A stretch of DNA of 64,000 nt. It comes from Sporosarcina thermotolerans. Its GTDB lineage: Bacteria; Bacillota; Bacilli; Bacillales_A; Planococcaceae. The position numbers and the translations under genes are program-made. The notes under the pieces were generated by a model, which made no database searches, had not been told where the DNA came from, and saw only the letters and a program-made list of their open reading frames with translations. Below, one piece after another: positions 1-8,676 of the stretch; the first letter of the stretch is position 1; each line of letters starts with the position of its first letter. The stretch is taken from positions 1,604,001-1,668,000 of the forward strand of contig NZ_CP125968.1 in the NCBI RefSeq assembly GCF_030067815.1. The letters run 5' to 3'.

Positions 1-807
1 AATATTCTCCCGCCAGGATATTCTTCTAACGAAATGACAAAGTATATGATTAGAGAATTGGAGTATTTTAAAGTCTTGCATGATAATGAAGTTATCGGCG
101 GAATTATTATAACGATTTCCGGTAAGAGCTTTGGGAGGATAGACCGTATTTTCGTTGACCCTAACTACCAAGGTAAAGGGATTGGTTCTAAAGCGATAAA
201 TTTTATAGAGGAAGCATTTCCTTATGTAAGGACTTGGGACCTTGAAACATCAAGTAAACAAATTAACAATCATTATTTTTATGAAAAGATGGGGTATAGA
301 ACAACCTTTGAATCTGAAGATGAATATGGTTTTCAAAAGAAAATAGGAACCCCAACAGAAGAAAGCTTAGTTGAAAATAAAAACATTTCAAGTATCCAAT
401 ACGTGAATTGTGAAATGGCAAATACGGATTATTATGATGTGAATTTAGAAGGAAGTTCTTTCAGTAACAGCAACTTAATGAATAGTCATATTAGCAATTG
501 TAATCTGAGTCACTCAAAGTTCCAAAATATAAATTTAAGAAATTCACTCTATGCCGATTTAAATCTTTCAAACAGTGAAATGATATTTGTCACTTTAGGT
601 GGGGTTCGTTTCAGTGATACAAATCTTGGAGATGAAAATATTCCAATCTCATTTGAAAGATGTGATCTTGAAGGTAGTAAATTTTGTAACAGTAATCTTA
701 GGAACGTGGAAATACAAAAGAGTGATTTGACTGGCATGAAAATAGATAATGTTCCTGTAGAAGATCTTTTTGAAGCTTACTATCAAATGAATAAAAGTAA
801 ACAATAA
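1..807 (+). CDS. GNAT acetyltransferase fused to pentapeptide repeats (5' partial)
   Basis: The frame is open to the left edge, with eleven sense codons before the first ATG at 34, and residues upstream of that ATG fit a GNAT N-terminus. The true start is therefore probably outside the window. The N-terminal ~110 residues are a GNAT N-acetyltransferase, with the acetyl-CoA loop PNYQGKGIGSKAI and a C-terminal YEKMGY strand. From about residue 120 to 245 the protein is built of pentapeptide repeats (NLEGSSF, NLSHSKF, DLEGSKF, DLTGMKI), which fold as a right-handed beta-helix. The acetyl acceptor is unknown. The helix may be a targeting or protein-protein module. Domain identity is clear from motifs; function is not. 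Confidence 0.8.
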   Translation, partial: NILPPGYSSNEMTKYMIRELEYFKVLHDNEVIGGIIITISGKSFGRIDRIFVDPNYQGKGIGSKAINFIEEAFPYVRTWDLETSSKQINNHYFYEKMGYRTTFESEDEYGFQKKIGTPTEESLVENKNISSIQYVNCEMANTDYYDVNLEGSSFSNSNLMNSHISNCNLSHSKFQNINLRNSLYADLNLSNSEMIFVTLGGVRFSDTNLGDENIPISFERCDLEGSKFCNSNLRNVEIQKSDLTGMKIDNVPVEDLFEAYYQMNKSKQ

Positions 808-911
808 CCAAAAGACGAGCAAGGAATTTTGTCAGTTCGATTTCCAAAAATAGTCGTGGCACACGGACATTTTCAAATTGCACGGGTGCCTGGTTTATTC
901 ATAGCTTCCTT

Positions 912-1702
912 TCAAAGTCGAAACCCTTCAATAGGCACATCAAACAGCATGAACATATCCTTGAAATACGTCTCTTCAACCAACTTATCAAGCACACCTT
1001 TAAAATACCGGGCAAGTTGCGGATTACTTTCTTCTTCGTTGCCATGACTGTAATCATCAAAGCACGGTAGGCGAGGTCTTCAAATACATGGCGATCGTCT
1101 TTATAAATCTCAAACTTTAACATTCTTTCAGAAATGGCTTTGTGGATTCCGAATAGTTCACGGGCTTTTTTTGCGTCTCCAATTGTGCCGGAAAGAAGGT
1201 TTTTCATCCGACTGAACAGACTTGTGGAGTACTTTGACGATTCTTGTAGAGACGTGTAGTTAAGATCTTTAGATTTTATAGATTTAGAGGAAAGAGCTTC
1301 ATCCCTGAGAATTTGCTCGTCGTCCTTGTTGTCATGGGCTTTGTCGGTATCTTCCGGATTGGTCAATTTCGCCTGGTCATCGAAAGGTAAAATGATGTAG
1401 ATGTTGGCGCCGAGACCGCTCATAACTGGGCGTATGTAGTGGACTTTCTCGATAATTCCAAGGCTAATCAGCTTGCGGATTGCGCGTCTAACTGTCACGT
1501 TCGATTTCCCGATGATGCTTTCAATTGTTGCATGTTTCAAATGTACTGCCCCGTATTTTACTGAATAGCGGCGAATCGTGTCTAAAACTTGGCGATCCGA
1601 TTTCGTCATTTCATCCCAATGGCGCATAACATGCTGCTCGGCAGCAGCGTCCATTTCTTCAATCGTTGCGAACCGTGCGTATTCTTTCAAGTAGTGTATC
1701 AT
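912..1702 (-). CDS. Helix-turn-helix DNA-binding protein (frameshifted near C-terminus)
   Basis: A ~263-residue protein with a winged-helix region at residues ~35-85 (TKSDRQVLDTIRRYSVKYG, then SNVTVRRAIRKLISLGIIEKV), followed by an acidic/serine linker and a helical tail. It resembles the helix-turn-helix proteins common in Bacillus chromosomes and plasmids; no specific role is assigned. As read, the frame runs to 899 with an odd Cys/Arg-rich end. Adding one G at the CCCGG near 1031 restores a plausible end (GYFKGVLDKLVEETYFKDM) stopping at 912. It starts at ATG 1702, after a GGGGGAG ribosome site. It is not obviously operonic with either neighbour. Confidence 0.65.
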
Positions 1703-1806
1703 TATGATCTCCCCCTACACTCTCTATATAGATGTGAAAAGGCGAAAAGGATAATAGGAATGGGGAATAATCTAAAATGATTCTAAATACCTATAACTGG
1801 AACTGA

Positions 1807-1971
1807 ATAGGATGCTTTATTAGCATACATCAAGTTTTGGCGTTCGGAGATACTGCAAATAAACTTGTTTTAAAATCCCAACTGTTTTTCCTGCTCAATG
1901 AGCGTCGCTTAACTGCACTTACACTTGCAATCGAATCCTTGGAAGACCGTCTTACAAGAGACGGTTCCTAA
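1807..1971 (+). other. Gene-free stretch (1703-2018) with possible coding remnant
   Basis: No complete gene lies between the HTH gene and the first microprotein gene. An open stretch from 1807 to a TAA at 1969-1971 has protein-like composition (the end reads LNERRLTALTLAIESLEDRL), but it has no ATG or GTG start and no ribosome site. It may be the decayed 3' end of a lost gene. The family is not recognised. Chance cannot be excluded at 55 codons. Confidence 0.25.
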
Positions 1972-1976
1972 CTCCA

Positions 1977-2003
1977 CAAAAAAACGCCAGAAAAGATGGC
2001 GTT
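1977..2003 (-). terminator. Rho-independent terminator of microprotein gene 1
   Basis: Stem AAACGCCA / TGGCGTTT with a short loop, followed on the minus strand by a run of seven T. It lies just downstream of the stop of the 61-residue gene. A near copy follows the second microprotein gene. Confidence 0.8.
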
Positions 2004-2018
2004 TAATATAATCATTAT

Positions 2019-2204
2019 TTACCTTGTTTTGTTTTTCATGTTTTCGGTAACTTTCTTCGCGGCATCAGTAGCTGCATCTACAGTCTTCATTGCAATGTTT
2101 TCCGTTGTTTCTAAAGCATTGTGAGCTGTTTCAAATGCAGATCCAGCTGTGTTTTTCACGTCCTCTGCGACACTTTTACCATTCTGATTTTTGTAATTAG
2201 CCAT
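2019..2204 (-). CDS. Small amphipathic hydrophilic protein, copy 1
   Basis: 61 residues, starting at ATG 2204 behind AGGAGGTGAAACGTA. It is rich in Ala, Lys, Thr, Asn and Glu, with no Cys or membrane segment. The repeated pattern (KNTAGSAFETAHNALE, then AATDAAKKVTENMKNK) predicts a long amphipathic helix, as in YtxH-, LEA- or CsbD-like stress proteins. That resemblance is compositional only. The gene is one of two tandem copies made by the local duplication. It has its own terminator and sits downstream of the MFS gene on the same strand. Confidence 0.65.
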   Translation of the reverse strand: MANYKNQNGKSVAEDVKNTAGSAFETAHNALETTENIAMKTVDAATDAAKKVTENMKNKTR

Positions 2205-2265
2205 TACGTTTCACCTCCTAAACACGAGTAGGATATGTGGAATGACAAGATCTATCGTTCAACGG

Positions 2266-2423
2266 TTAGGATACCTTTTCCTTATTCGCTGCCATTGCCA
2301 CCGTTTTCTTGCTCCCCATAAGATACAACACCAAAATAATAATCATTGTAGCTGCAGAATAGCTAAAGGTCATGCCGTACCCAACGCTTTTCGCTAAGAA
2401 GCCAAGTCCCACTGATCCAGCAT
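2266..2423 (-). pseudogene. 3' remnant of duplicated MFS transporter gene
   Basis: An in-frame copy of the last ~51 codons of the MFS gene at 2725-3930, including its stop. It reads GSVGLGFLAKSVGYGM and ends MAANKEKVS. It differs from the parent by a few substitutions and has no start. It lies between the two microprotein genes and marks the left unit of the tandem duplication. Confidence 0.85.
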
Positions 2424-2453
2424 TGAGGAATTGACCACAATGCATAAAAAGAA

Positions 2454-2480
2454 AAACGCCAGAAAATGGCGTTTAATATA
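2454..2480 (-). terminator. Terminator of microprotein gene 2
   Basis: Stem AAACGCCA (2454-2461) and TGGCGTTT (2467-2474), the duplicated counterpart of the hairpin at 1977-2003. The minus-strand T-run is shorter here. Confidence 0.65.
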
Positions 2481-2482
2481 CA

Positions 2483-2662
2483 TTATTGATTATCTTGATT
2501 GTTTTTTATGTTTCCTGTTAATTTCTTTGCGGCGTTTTTAGCAGCGTCTACAGTATACAATGCAATAATTCCTGTTGTTTCGAATGCAGATCCAGCTGTA
2601 TTCTTAATGTTTTCCGCGACACTTTTAGTTTGTTCATTTTCCCCATTTTGCTGGTTAGCCAT
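2483..2662 (-). CDS. Small amphipathic hydrophilic protein, copy 2
   Basis: A 59-residue gene, starting at ATG 2662 behind AGGAGGTGAAATGTA. It begins MANQQNGENEQTKSVAENIK and shares KNTAGSAFET, TVDAA and AAKK with copy 1. Relative to copy 1 it has an insertion after residue 8 and lacks an eight-residue segment in the middle. A conserved start, ribosome site and stop suggest it is translated. Function is unknown; a stress or spore-related small hydrophilic protein is a guess from composition. Confidence 0.6.
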   Translation of the reverse strand: MANQQNGENEQTKSVAENIKNTAGSAFETTGIIALYTVDAAKNAAKKLTGNIKNNQDNQ

Positions 2663-2724
2663 TACATTTCACCTCCTAAACACGAGTAGGATATGTGGAA
2701 TGACAAGATCTATCCGTTCAACGG

Positions 2725-3930
2725 TTAGGATACCTTTTCCTTATTCGCTGCCATTGCTACCGTTTTCTTGCTCCCCAGTAGATACAACACCAAAATAATA
2801 ATCATAGTAACTGCAGAATAACTAAAGGTCATGCCGTACCCGACACTTTTTGCTAAGAATCCAAGTCCCACTGATCCAAGAGCCAAACCAGCGTCAATAA
2901 AGATCAGAAGCATTGAATTGGCTGTTGCCTTTTTCTCTTCTGGAACAAGCTGTAACGCCCAAGCTTGGAGTGTTGGATGGATGATGGCAAAAGCGATTCC
3001 GAACAATACCCCTGAAATAATAACCATCAACATGTTCTTAGAGAACCCTAAAAGAACCAACCCGCCAGCCCCTGAAATAGCGGCAGGAATAATAAGAATC
3101 CGGTGCCCGAATCGATCGAAGATTTTACCTGAGAATGCACGAACGATTACCATAGCAATCCCTTGTGCGATAAAAAACTGAGAAATACGACCACCCACAT
3201 GAATCTCTTTACCAAACGCCCCGATAAAGTTTACAGTTCCTGCAATGGCTACATAATTCAACGCCACCAAAATACACGGAAGAAGGACACGTTTATCGTA
3301 CATGTACTTATAGAACGGTTCTTTAGTTGTCGCCTTAGAACTTTCCTTGTCCTGTGTAACCTTATTATTTTTCGTGAAAAAACTGCACAGTAATGAAAAA
3401 GACATAAGGCCCAGGGTCAACATCATCATCGACTGGAATGAAAACCTCGCAAGATAAGCAATAGCGATGAGTGGCCCGAGTGTCGTTCCAACGCTTGTAG
3501 ACATTGCGAAATAAACAATACCTTCACCTAACCGGGATTTTGGAACAATATTACTCGATATCGTAAAAACTAAAATCGTAAGCATACTAAATCCAATCCC
3601 TTGTAATGCACGAATGAAAATTAAAAATCCGATGGACTGATTTACAAATGTCAGAGCGATGGTTCCCAAAAAATAAACGATGGAAAGAATAAGGAGCAAT
3701 TTCATATTCACTTTTTGGATAATGACACTTGCAAAGAAGCGCGTAATGAGGGAGGCCAACATGAGAGTGGTGGTCATAATTCCTGCAATCGCTGGATTAT
3801 TACTAACCGTTGATACAAAAATTGGGAAACCTGCCGTAATCATATAAAAAGCAGAGAACATGACTAAAGACAATAAAATAATGATTACGTATTGGTTTGT
3901 CCATAACTTGGCTTTCTTTAATTTACCCAC
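2725..3930 (-). CDS. MFS transporter (12-TM drug/metabolite type)
   Basis: A 401-residue polytopic membrane protein with two six-helix halves separated by a charged loop around residues 190-215 (KNNKVTQDKESSK). The first half has the RALQGIGFSM stretch, equivalent to the MFS motif C region. The second half has SGKIFDRFGHRIL, the motif A of the C-terminal repeat. The start is GTG 3930 with an upstream AAAGGCGG. The gene lies downstream of the LysR regulator on the same strand and next to a tricarballylate-dehydrogenase-like gene, so a di/tricarboxylate substrate is possible, but family membership alone does not show it. The 3' end was duplicated downstream. Confidence 0.8.
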   Translation of the reverse strand: MGKLKKAKLWTNQYVIIILLSLVMFSAFYMITAGFPIFVSTVSNNPAIAGIMTTTLMLASLITRFFASVIIQKVNMKLLLILSIVYFLGTIALTFVNQSIGFLIFIRALQGIGFSMLTILVFTISSNIVPKSRLGEGIVYFAMSTSVGTTLGPLIAIAYLARFSFQSMMMLTLGLMSFSLLCSFFTKNNKVTQDKESSKATTKEPFYKYMYDKRVLLPCILVALNYVAIAGTVNFIGAFGKEIHVGGRISQFFIAQGIAMVIVRAFSGKIFDRFGHRILIIPAAISGAGGLVLLGFSKNMLMVIISGVLFGIAFAIIHPTLQAWALQLVPEEKKATANSMLLIFIDAGLALGSVGLGFLAKSVGYGMTFSYSAVTMIIILVLYLLGSKKTVAMAANKEKVS

Positions 3931-4064
3931 AATAGATAAGACCGCCTTTCGAGGCTAATTCTAATAAAAATTATTGTTCCCCAATTTTTTATAAAGATAA
4001 GGGTTTTTTAAAAAAAAAAATAGGTTGTTGTTTATAGTGGGAAAAAATCACTCGATTATTTTTT

Positions 4065-4933
4065 TCAATCTGCTTTTGTTGGGTACCAGTCTTTAATAAA
4101 ATTAATAAACAAATTCACATGGCGAAGGTCTTGGACGTACTTGTTGTAGTATAAAATCGTCTCCCGAAAATAATTTTCGTCACCAAACGCATTAAGCGAA
4201 ATTTTATATAGATCCTCGCCTTCAATGCTTGTTGCAGGTAGGACGGCAATCCCCATCCCGAACTTGACCATTTCTTTGCATGTTGCGGCCTGGTCGGTTT
4301 CGATTGATGGTTTAATCGGTTGGTCAAAATTCGTTCGCCACCATTTATCGATCATTTGGCTTAATGATAAATCCGTTTCATATGTAATCCATTGCAAAGT
4401 TGGTATGTCCGCCTTTGTGAATGGAGTTTTAGATACAACATATAACTCCTCTTTATCTAACAAGCATTTCTCTGAGTTGATGAGATAATTTCCTCGAATA
4501 ATAGCTACATGAATTTCTTCTTGAGTGAGTGCCTCTTTAATATCTCTACTCCAACCCGTTTTCAATTGAATATCGATCGTAGGGTACTTATTGTTAAACG
4601 CATTAAGTATTTTCGGCAGTTTATAGAGGGAGAAGAGCCCTGAAGCACCGATCTTAATCGTTCCTCTTATTTCACCAGAAACTTTCGCAAGTTTCTCCAT
4701 AACTAATTCTTCATTTTGGAGAATTGTTAATGCGTGTTCATGTAAAATCCTGCCTTCTTCTGTAAATTCAATCCCTTTTGAGCCCCGGACGATAAGGGAA
4801 CTTGATATTTTTTTTCTAATTGCTTAATACGATACGTTAATGCTGGCTGGGAAATATAAAGATTTGCAGCTGTATGTGTAATATTTTGGGTTTTGCGTAA
4901 ATCGACTAAGAGACGACAATCATTTAGATTCAT
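4065..4933 (-). CDS. LysR-family transcriptional regulator (frameshifted)
   Basis: The N-terminal helix-turn-helix is typical of LysR (HTAANLYISQPALTYRIKQLEKKY, residues ~20-42). The effector domain begins near residue 90 (GTIKIGASGLF). The reading frame breaks near 4808, where one A is missing (CCCTTATCG for CCCTTAATCG). Restoring it joins the two parts into a normal 289-residue protein. I prefer ATG 4933, which has GGTGAAG about 7 bases upstream, over GTG 4945. It is divergent from the flavoprotein gene at 5064 across a 130-bp AT-rich gap, so it probably controls that gene and the co-oriented MFS transporter in response to a substrate acid. Confidence 0.8.
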
Positions 4934-5063
4934 TGAAATCTTCACCCCGATATTTATTTTGAAATAAAAAAAATTTATAGCTAACCTTGAAATTATTGTA
5001 TTTTATTTATTTCGAAAAGTAAACTATGCTTGATGTATCAATGAAGTAAAGGGGATCTGTACA

Positions 5064-6553
5064 ATGTCGAGGTATGATGTAATCATTGTTGGTGCTGGAA
5101 ATGCAGCTTTATGTGCTGCAATTTCTGCAAAGGAACAAGGGAGTCGTGTATTGGTATTAGAAAAAGGTCCAAGTGAGAAACGTGGAGGGAACTCATTCTT
5201 CACGGATGGTGCGATTCGTGTAGGCTATGGCAACTTTGATGCGATGAGAAACTTTATTGAGTTAGATGAAGAAACAACCAATAAAATTGATATGCCGGAG
5301 TATTCTCCTCAAGACTTTTACGATGATATTATGCGCGTTTCAAAAAATCAAAGTAAACCAGAACTGATTCAACAACTTGTCACGCAATCACTCCCAACGA
5401 TTGAGTGGATGAAATCCCATGGCGTCGAATTCGAATTGAACTTTGCCAATCAATCTTTTGAAAAAGAAGGTAGAATTCAATTTTGGGAGGCCTTCCGATT
5501 AAAACAGTCGATAAAGGGATTGGCTTAATGCGAAGCTTATTCAATCGCTGTGAAGAATTAGGGATTGATGTTTGGTATGAAGCTGCAGCTTCGAAGATCC
5601 TTACGGAAAATAACGGGGTAACAGGGATAGAGGTAAAGACAAAAGAGGGTACAAAAACGATTGATTGCCAAAATGTTGTGCTTGCTTGTGGAAGTTTTGA
5701 GGCTGACAAGAAGAAACGTGTAGAGGCCTTAGGTGAGGAATGGGGTGCGGCATTAGTCCGTGGAACAGAGTTTAACACGGGTGATGGGATCGATATGGCC
5801 GCTCTGGTTGGTGCACAGAAGTTTGGTCAATACGACGGATGTCACGCAATCGGAACAGATGCAAATGCACCACGAGTTGGTGACTTCCAAAAACCTGGGG
5901 ATATCTTCAAGAAGCACTCCTATCCGTATACCGTAATGGTCAACGTAGATGGGTACCGCTTCGTTGATGAAGGCGCTGATTTCCGTAACTACACGTATGC
6001 GAAATACGGGAAAGAAGTGTTGAAACAACCAAAAAATATGGCGTACCAAGTTTTTGACGCAAAAGTTCGACCAATCGTACGTGAAGAATATAATTTAGAC
6101 GAGGCTACTGTTTTTGAGGCGGCAACGTTGGAAGAACTCGCTTTAAAAATTGATATCCAAAAAGAGCAGTTTTTACAAACCATTGAAGAATACAATGCAG
6201 CTGTACAAGACGGGGAGTTTAACCCTTCTGTTAAAGATGGCAAAGGAACAACAGGCATTACACTACCCAAATCGAACTGGGCACAAACAATTAGTGAAGG
6301 TCCGTTTTATGCATACCCAATAACATGCGGGATTACGTTTGCGTTTGGTGGTATAGCCACGACTCCGAATGGTGAAGTTTTACACAAAAATGGTGAAAAA
6401 ATCCAAGGCCTTTTCGCAGCTGGTGAAATGATTGGTGGCATTTTCTATGAAAACTACCCAGGCGGATCTGGGCTAATGTCAGGATCTGTATTTGGTAAAT
6501 TAGCCGGTAAATCAGCTGCAATCCATGCAACTCATGCCCAAGCGGTAAAATAA
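5064..6553 (+). CDS. tcuA: FAD-dependent tricarballylate dehydrogenase-like flavoprotein (frameshifted)
   Basis: A 496-residue fumarate-reductase-type flavoprotein after correction. The N-terminal Rossmann fingerprint DVIIVGAGNAALCAAISAKE binds FAD. GGNSFFTDGAIR and the C-terminal GLFAAGEMIGGIFYENYPGG are typical of TcuA (tricarballylate to cis-aconitate) and relatives. The frame breaks near 5485, where TGGGAGG should be TGGGGAGG. The corrected junction is QFWGGLPIKTVDKG. It starts at ATG 5064 behind AAAGGGGAT. It is divergent from LysR and followed by an SDR gene. Other 3-ketosteroid- or fumarate-reductase-like substrates remain possible, so the symbol is provisional. Confidence 0.72.
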
Positions 6554-6679
6554 GAATAGATGAACGAACAGAACCCGGTTCCGTCCCGTATAACAGCCCT
6601 GCAAACTCGTACAAGCCAAGGATAAAAGCTATAATAGGATTAGATGAACAATTCTACTTTTCAGAGAAGGGGGATTACA

Positions 6680-7456
6680 ATGGAATTAGGGTTAACAGGA
6701 AAAGTCGCGCTCATTACAGGTTCAAGTAGGGGAATTGGCTTGGAAACAGCTCTTTACTTAGTGAAAGAAGGCGCGGAGGTAACGATTTGTGCAAGAAATG
6801 AAAAGAGATTGGAAGAGGCAGCGGCCTATATCCTTGAACAAACAGGTAGAGAAGTATTAATTATAGAAGCAGATGTTACAAAGGAAGCGGATTGTGAAAG
6901 AATCGTTTCGGATACAGTTAAAAAATATGGACGTTTAGATATTTTGGTTAATAATGCTGGTACTTCTCAAGCCCATCCCTTTGATGAAGTAGGAACGGAA
7001 CTTTGGCAGCAAGATCTTGACTTGAAACTGTTCGGGGCCATTCGTTGTTCCCGAAATGCTGTGCCATTTATGCGGAAAGTGGGTGGGGCGCAATCATCAA
7101 CGTGACAGCTGCTATTGGAAAGACCCCCTGCAGCATCATTGCCCACTTCAGTGAGCAGAGCAGCGGGAATGGCTTTAACAAAGGCAATGAGTAAAGATCT
7201 TGGACCAGATAATATTCGGGTGAATACCGTGTGTATTGGTTTAATTCGCAGTGAACAGATTGAGAAAAAATGGAAAAATGAGAACCCTGAACTAACATGG
7301 GAAGAGTATTCAAGTAAACAACATCAAATTCCGTTAGGACGCATTGGAAATACGGACGAGGCAGCGAAAGTGATTACCTTCCTTGTATCAGATGCCGCAT
7401 CTTATGTCACTGGTACTTCTGTGAATATTGACGGTGGTATGGCGGGTGTTTTGTAA
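6680..7456 (+). CDS. Short-chain dehydrogenase/reductase with atypical active site (two indels)
   Basis: A 258-residue SDR. It has the TGSSRGIG cofactor motif at residues ~13-20, LVNNAGTSQ at ~90, and a C-terminal YVTGTSVNIDGGMAG. Two compensating indels (one G missing near 7085, one C extra near 7125) scramble ~13 codons. Corrected, the segment reads GGGAIINVTAAIGKTPAAS. At the catalytic position this protein has PTSVSRAAG where classical SDRs have YxxxK, so Tyr and Lys are replaced by Thr and Arg. It starts at ATG 6680 after GAAGGGGG, follows the tcuA-like gene and is probably cotranscribed with it. Confidence 0.78.
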
Positions 7457-7492
7457 GATCATTTATGATGAACACCGCCTTTCCAATTTAAA

Positions 7493-7538
7493 CGAGGAAC
7501 CAAATCAACCGAGACGTTGATAGGTTCCTCGTTTTTTT
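7493..7538 (+). terminator. Rho-independent terminator after SDR gene
   Basis: Stem CGAGGAACC / GGTTCCTCG with a 21-nt loop, followed by seven T. It separates the tcuA-like/SDR unit from the convergent GntR regulator. Confidence 0.85.
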
Positions 7539-7590
7539 ATTGTTAGGGCAATCGTTTGAAGGCGGCATCATGATAAACAAAATCGAGAAG

Positions 7591-8250
7591 TTAGTTCTGT
7601 TTTCCTAACAAGCGGTTGGTCGAGTCTTGGATGTGATTGGTAAGGATTTGCTCGGCTTTGTAAACATCTCTTGTGCGTATGGCCTCGATAATTTCCAAGT
7701 GTTCGGTCGGAGCATCCTTTTGGTCCAGTTCGCCTTTTATATGATAAAAACGACCTATATGTAGATGGCAATGCATACCCTCGTACGCTTCCAACAGAAA
7801 AGAGTTTTCGCCAGCCTTAAGAATCGAACGATGAAATTCCTGATCTAAATGGGTGAAATCAAGTATTTTTTTATTGATCGAACCTGAAACGGAAAACATT
7901 TGCTCTGTCAGTTCAGACAATTCTTCAATTACGCCTAAGTTATTCGAACGGATAATATTCCGAATGGCGTGGGTTTCTAATAAAATACGAGCTTCCAACA
8001 TTTTTGTAATGCTTTCCTCATCTAAAATCCCACTCACACTATACCCCTTATTTGGTTCCAAAATCACTAACTTTTCGGAACTAAGGCGAGATAAAGCCTC
8101 TCTTAAAGGGATTGCACTTACGTTGAATTCCCTTGTTAAATGGCTAATATTTATCTTTTGACCAGGTGTTAGGCTCCATTCAAATATCATTTTTTTCAAT
8201 AAATTGTAGACAAACTCTGTCATTTCTCCTCTTTCTTTCCCGGATATCAT
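7591..8250 (-). CDS. FadR-subfamily GntR transcriptional regulator
   Basis: 219 residues. The winged helix-turn-helix at residues ~8-70 contains FNVSAIPLREALSRLSSEKLV, the GntR recognition helix. The all-helical FCD effector domain follows, with metal-binding positions hinted at by DLDQEFHRSI and HLEIIEAI. It starts at ATG 8250 with AGGAG 7 bases upstream. It is divergent from the alcohol dehydrogenase operon across 426 bp that hold inverted repeats. FadR-type regulators usually repress an adjacent catabolic operon until its substrate or an intermediate binds the FCD domain, so it likely controls 8677-13991. Confidence 0.85.
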   Translation of the reverse strand: MISGKERGEMTEFVYNLLKKMIFEWSLTPGQKINISHLTREFNVSAIPLREALSRLSSEKLVILEPNKGYSVSGILDEESITKMLEARILLETHAIRNIIRSNNLGVIEELSELTEQMFSVSGSINKKILDFTHLDQEFHRSILKAGENSFLLEAYEGMHCHLHIGRFYHIKGELDQKDAPTEHLEIIEAIRTRDVYKAEQILTNHIQDSTNRLLGKQN

Positions 8251-8270
8251 TGAAATGCTCCTATCTTAAA

Positions 8271-8284
8271 AATCCAATTGGATT
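8271..8284. promoter_or_regulatory. Perfect palindrome AATCCAATTGGATT, candidate autoregulatory operator
   Basis: A 14-bp perfect palindrome starting 21 bp upstream of the GntR start codon. Its position would suit autoregulation by the FadR-type repressor. It differs from the ATACAAT-type repeats nearer the dehydrogenase operon, so which of these the regulator reads is open. Confidence 0.4.
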
Positions 8285-8548
8285 GTTGTTTTTTAGATGA
8301 AAAATAGACTATATCTCTTATTGTAGCAGAATGAACAATTGATCAGGTGTGAATTTTTCTATTAGATACTATAATTCCCAACAAAACTATATACTAAAAA
8401 TGTATTTTCGTTTTATTTCATATACAATTTATTACCTTTATTAATTTATTTATTCAATCAATTCAATATTGAAAGTCTCGTAAACGTTGATTTAATAAGG
8501 TTTTTTAGAATCGTATAAAATCATTATATTTTTTGTTATTTACAAAAC

Positions 8549-8587
8549 AATATACAATGTGCTATATTTTATTCGAAATTGTATATT
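8549..8587. promoter_or_regulatory. Inverted repeat AATATACAAT/ATTGTATATT upstream of dehydrogenase operon
   Basis: Perfect 10-bp arms (8549-8558 and 8578-8587), centre-to-centre 29 bp, about 90 bp before the alcohol dehydrogenase start. A further TATACAAT half-site lies at 8421-8428. AT-rich TTGTATAC-like palindromes are typical of FadR-type GntR operators. The rest of the 8251-8676 gap is AT-rich with no gene. Confidence 0.45.
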
Positions 8588-8676
8588 ATTTTGATGAATC
8601 TACTGTTTGTCAAAAGGTGATCAGGGATTTATAAAAATAAGAAAAATAGAAAAGTAAACTGGGAGGAAGTTGCGAT

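Larger units (their letters stand above)
1980..2878. repeat. ~459-bp tandem duplication (two units)
   Basis: Two adjacent units of ~440 bp (1980-2419 and 2439-2878, offset 459) each contain, on the minus strand, the last ~50 codons of the MFS transporter gene, an intergenic region with a GGAGGT site, a small gene and its terminator. The intergenic segment around 2215-2270 is almost identical to 2675-2727 (one-base differences), so the duplication is fairly recent. The microprotein genes inside have diverged much more, including indels. Confidence 0.85.

Noticed and set aside
5064-6553. Programmed frameshifting to explain split genes
   Set aside because: The 27 breaks lack slippery heptamers with downstream structures, occur in unrelated families, and fit homopolymer miscalls.
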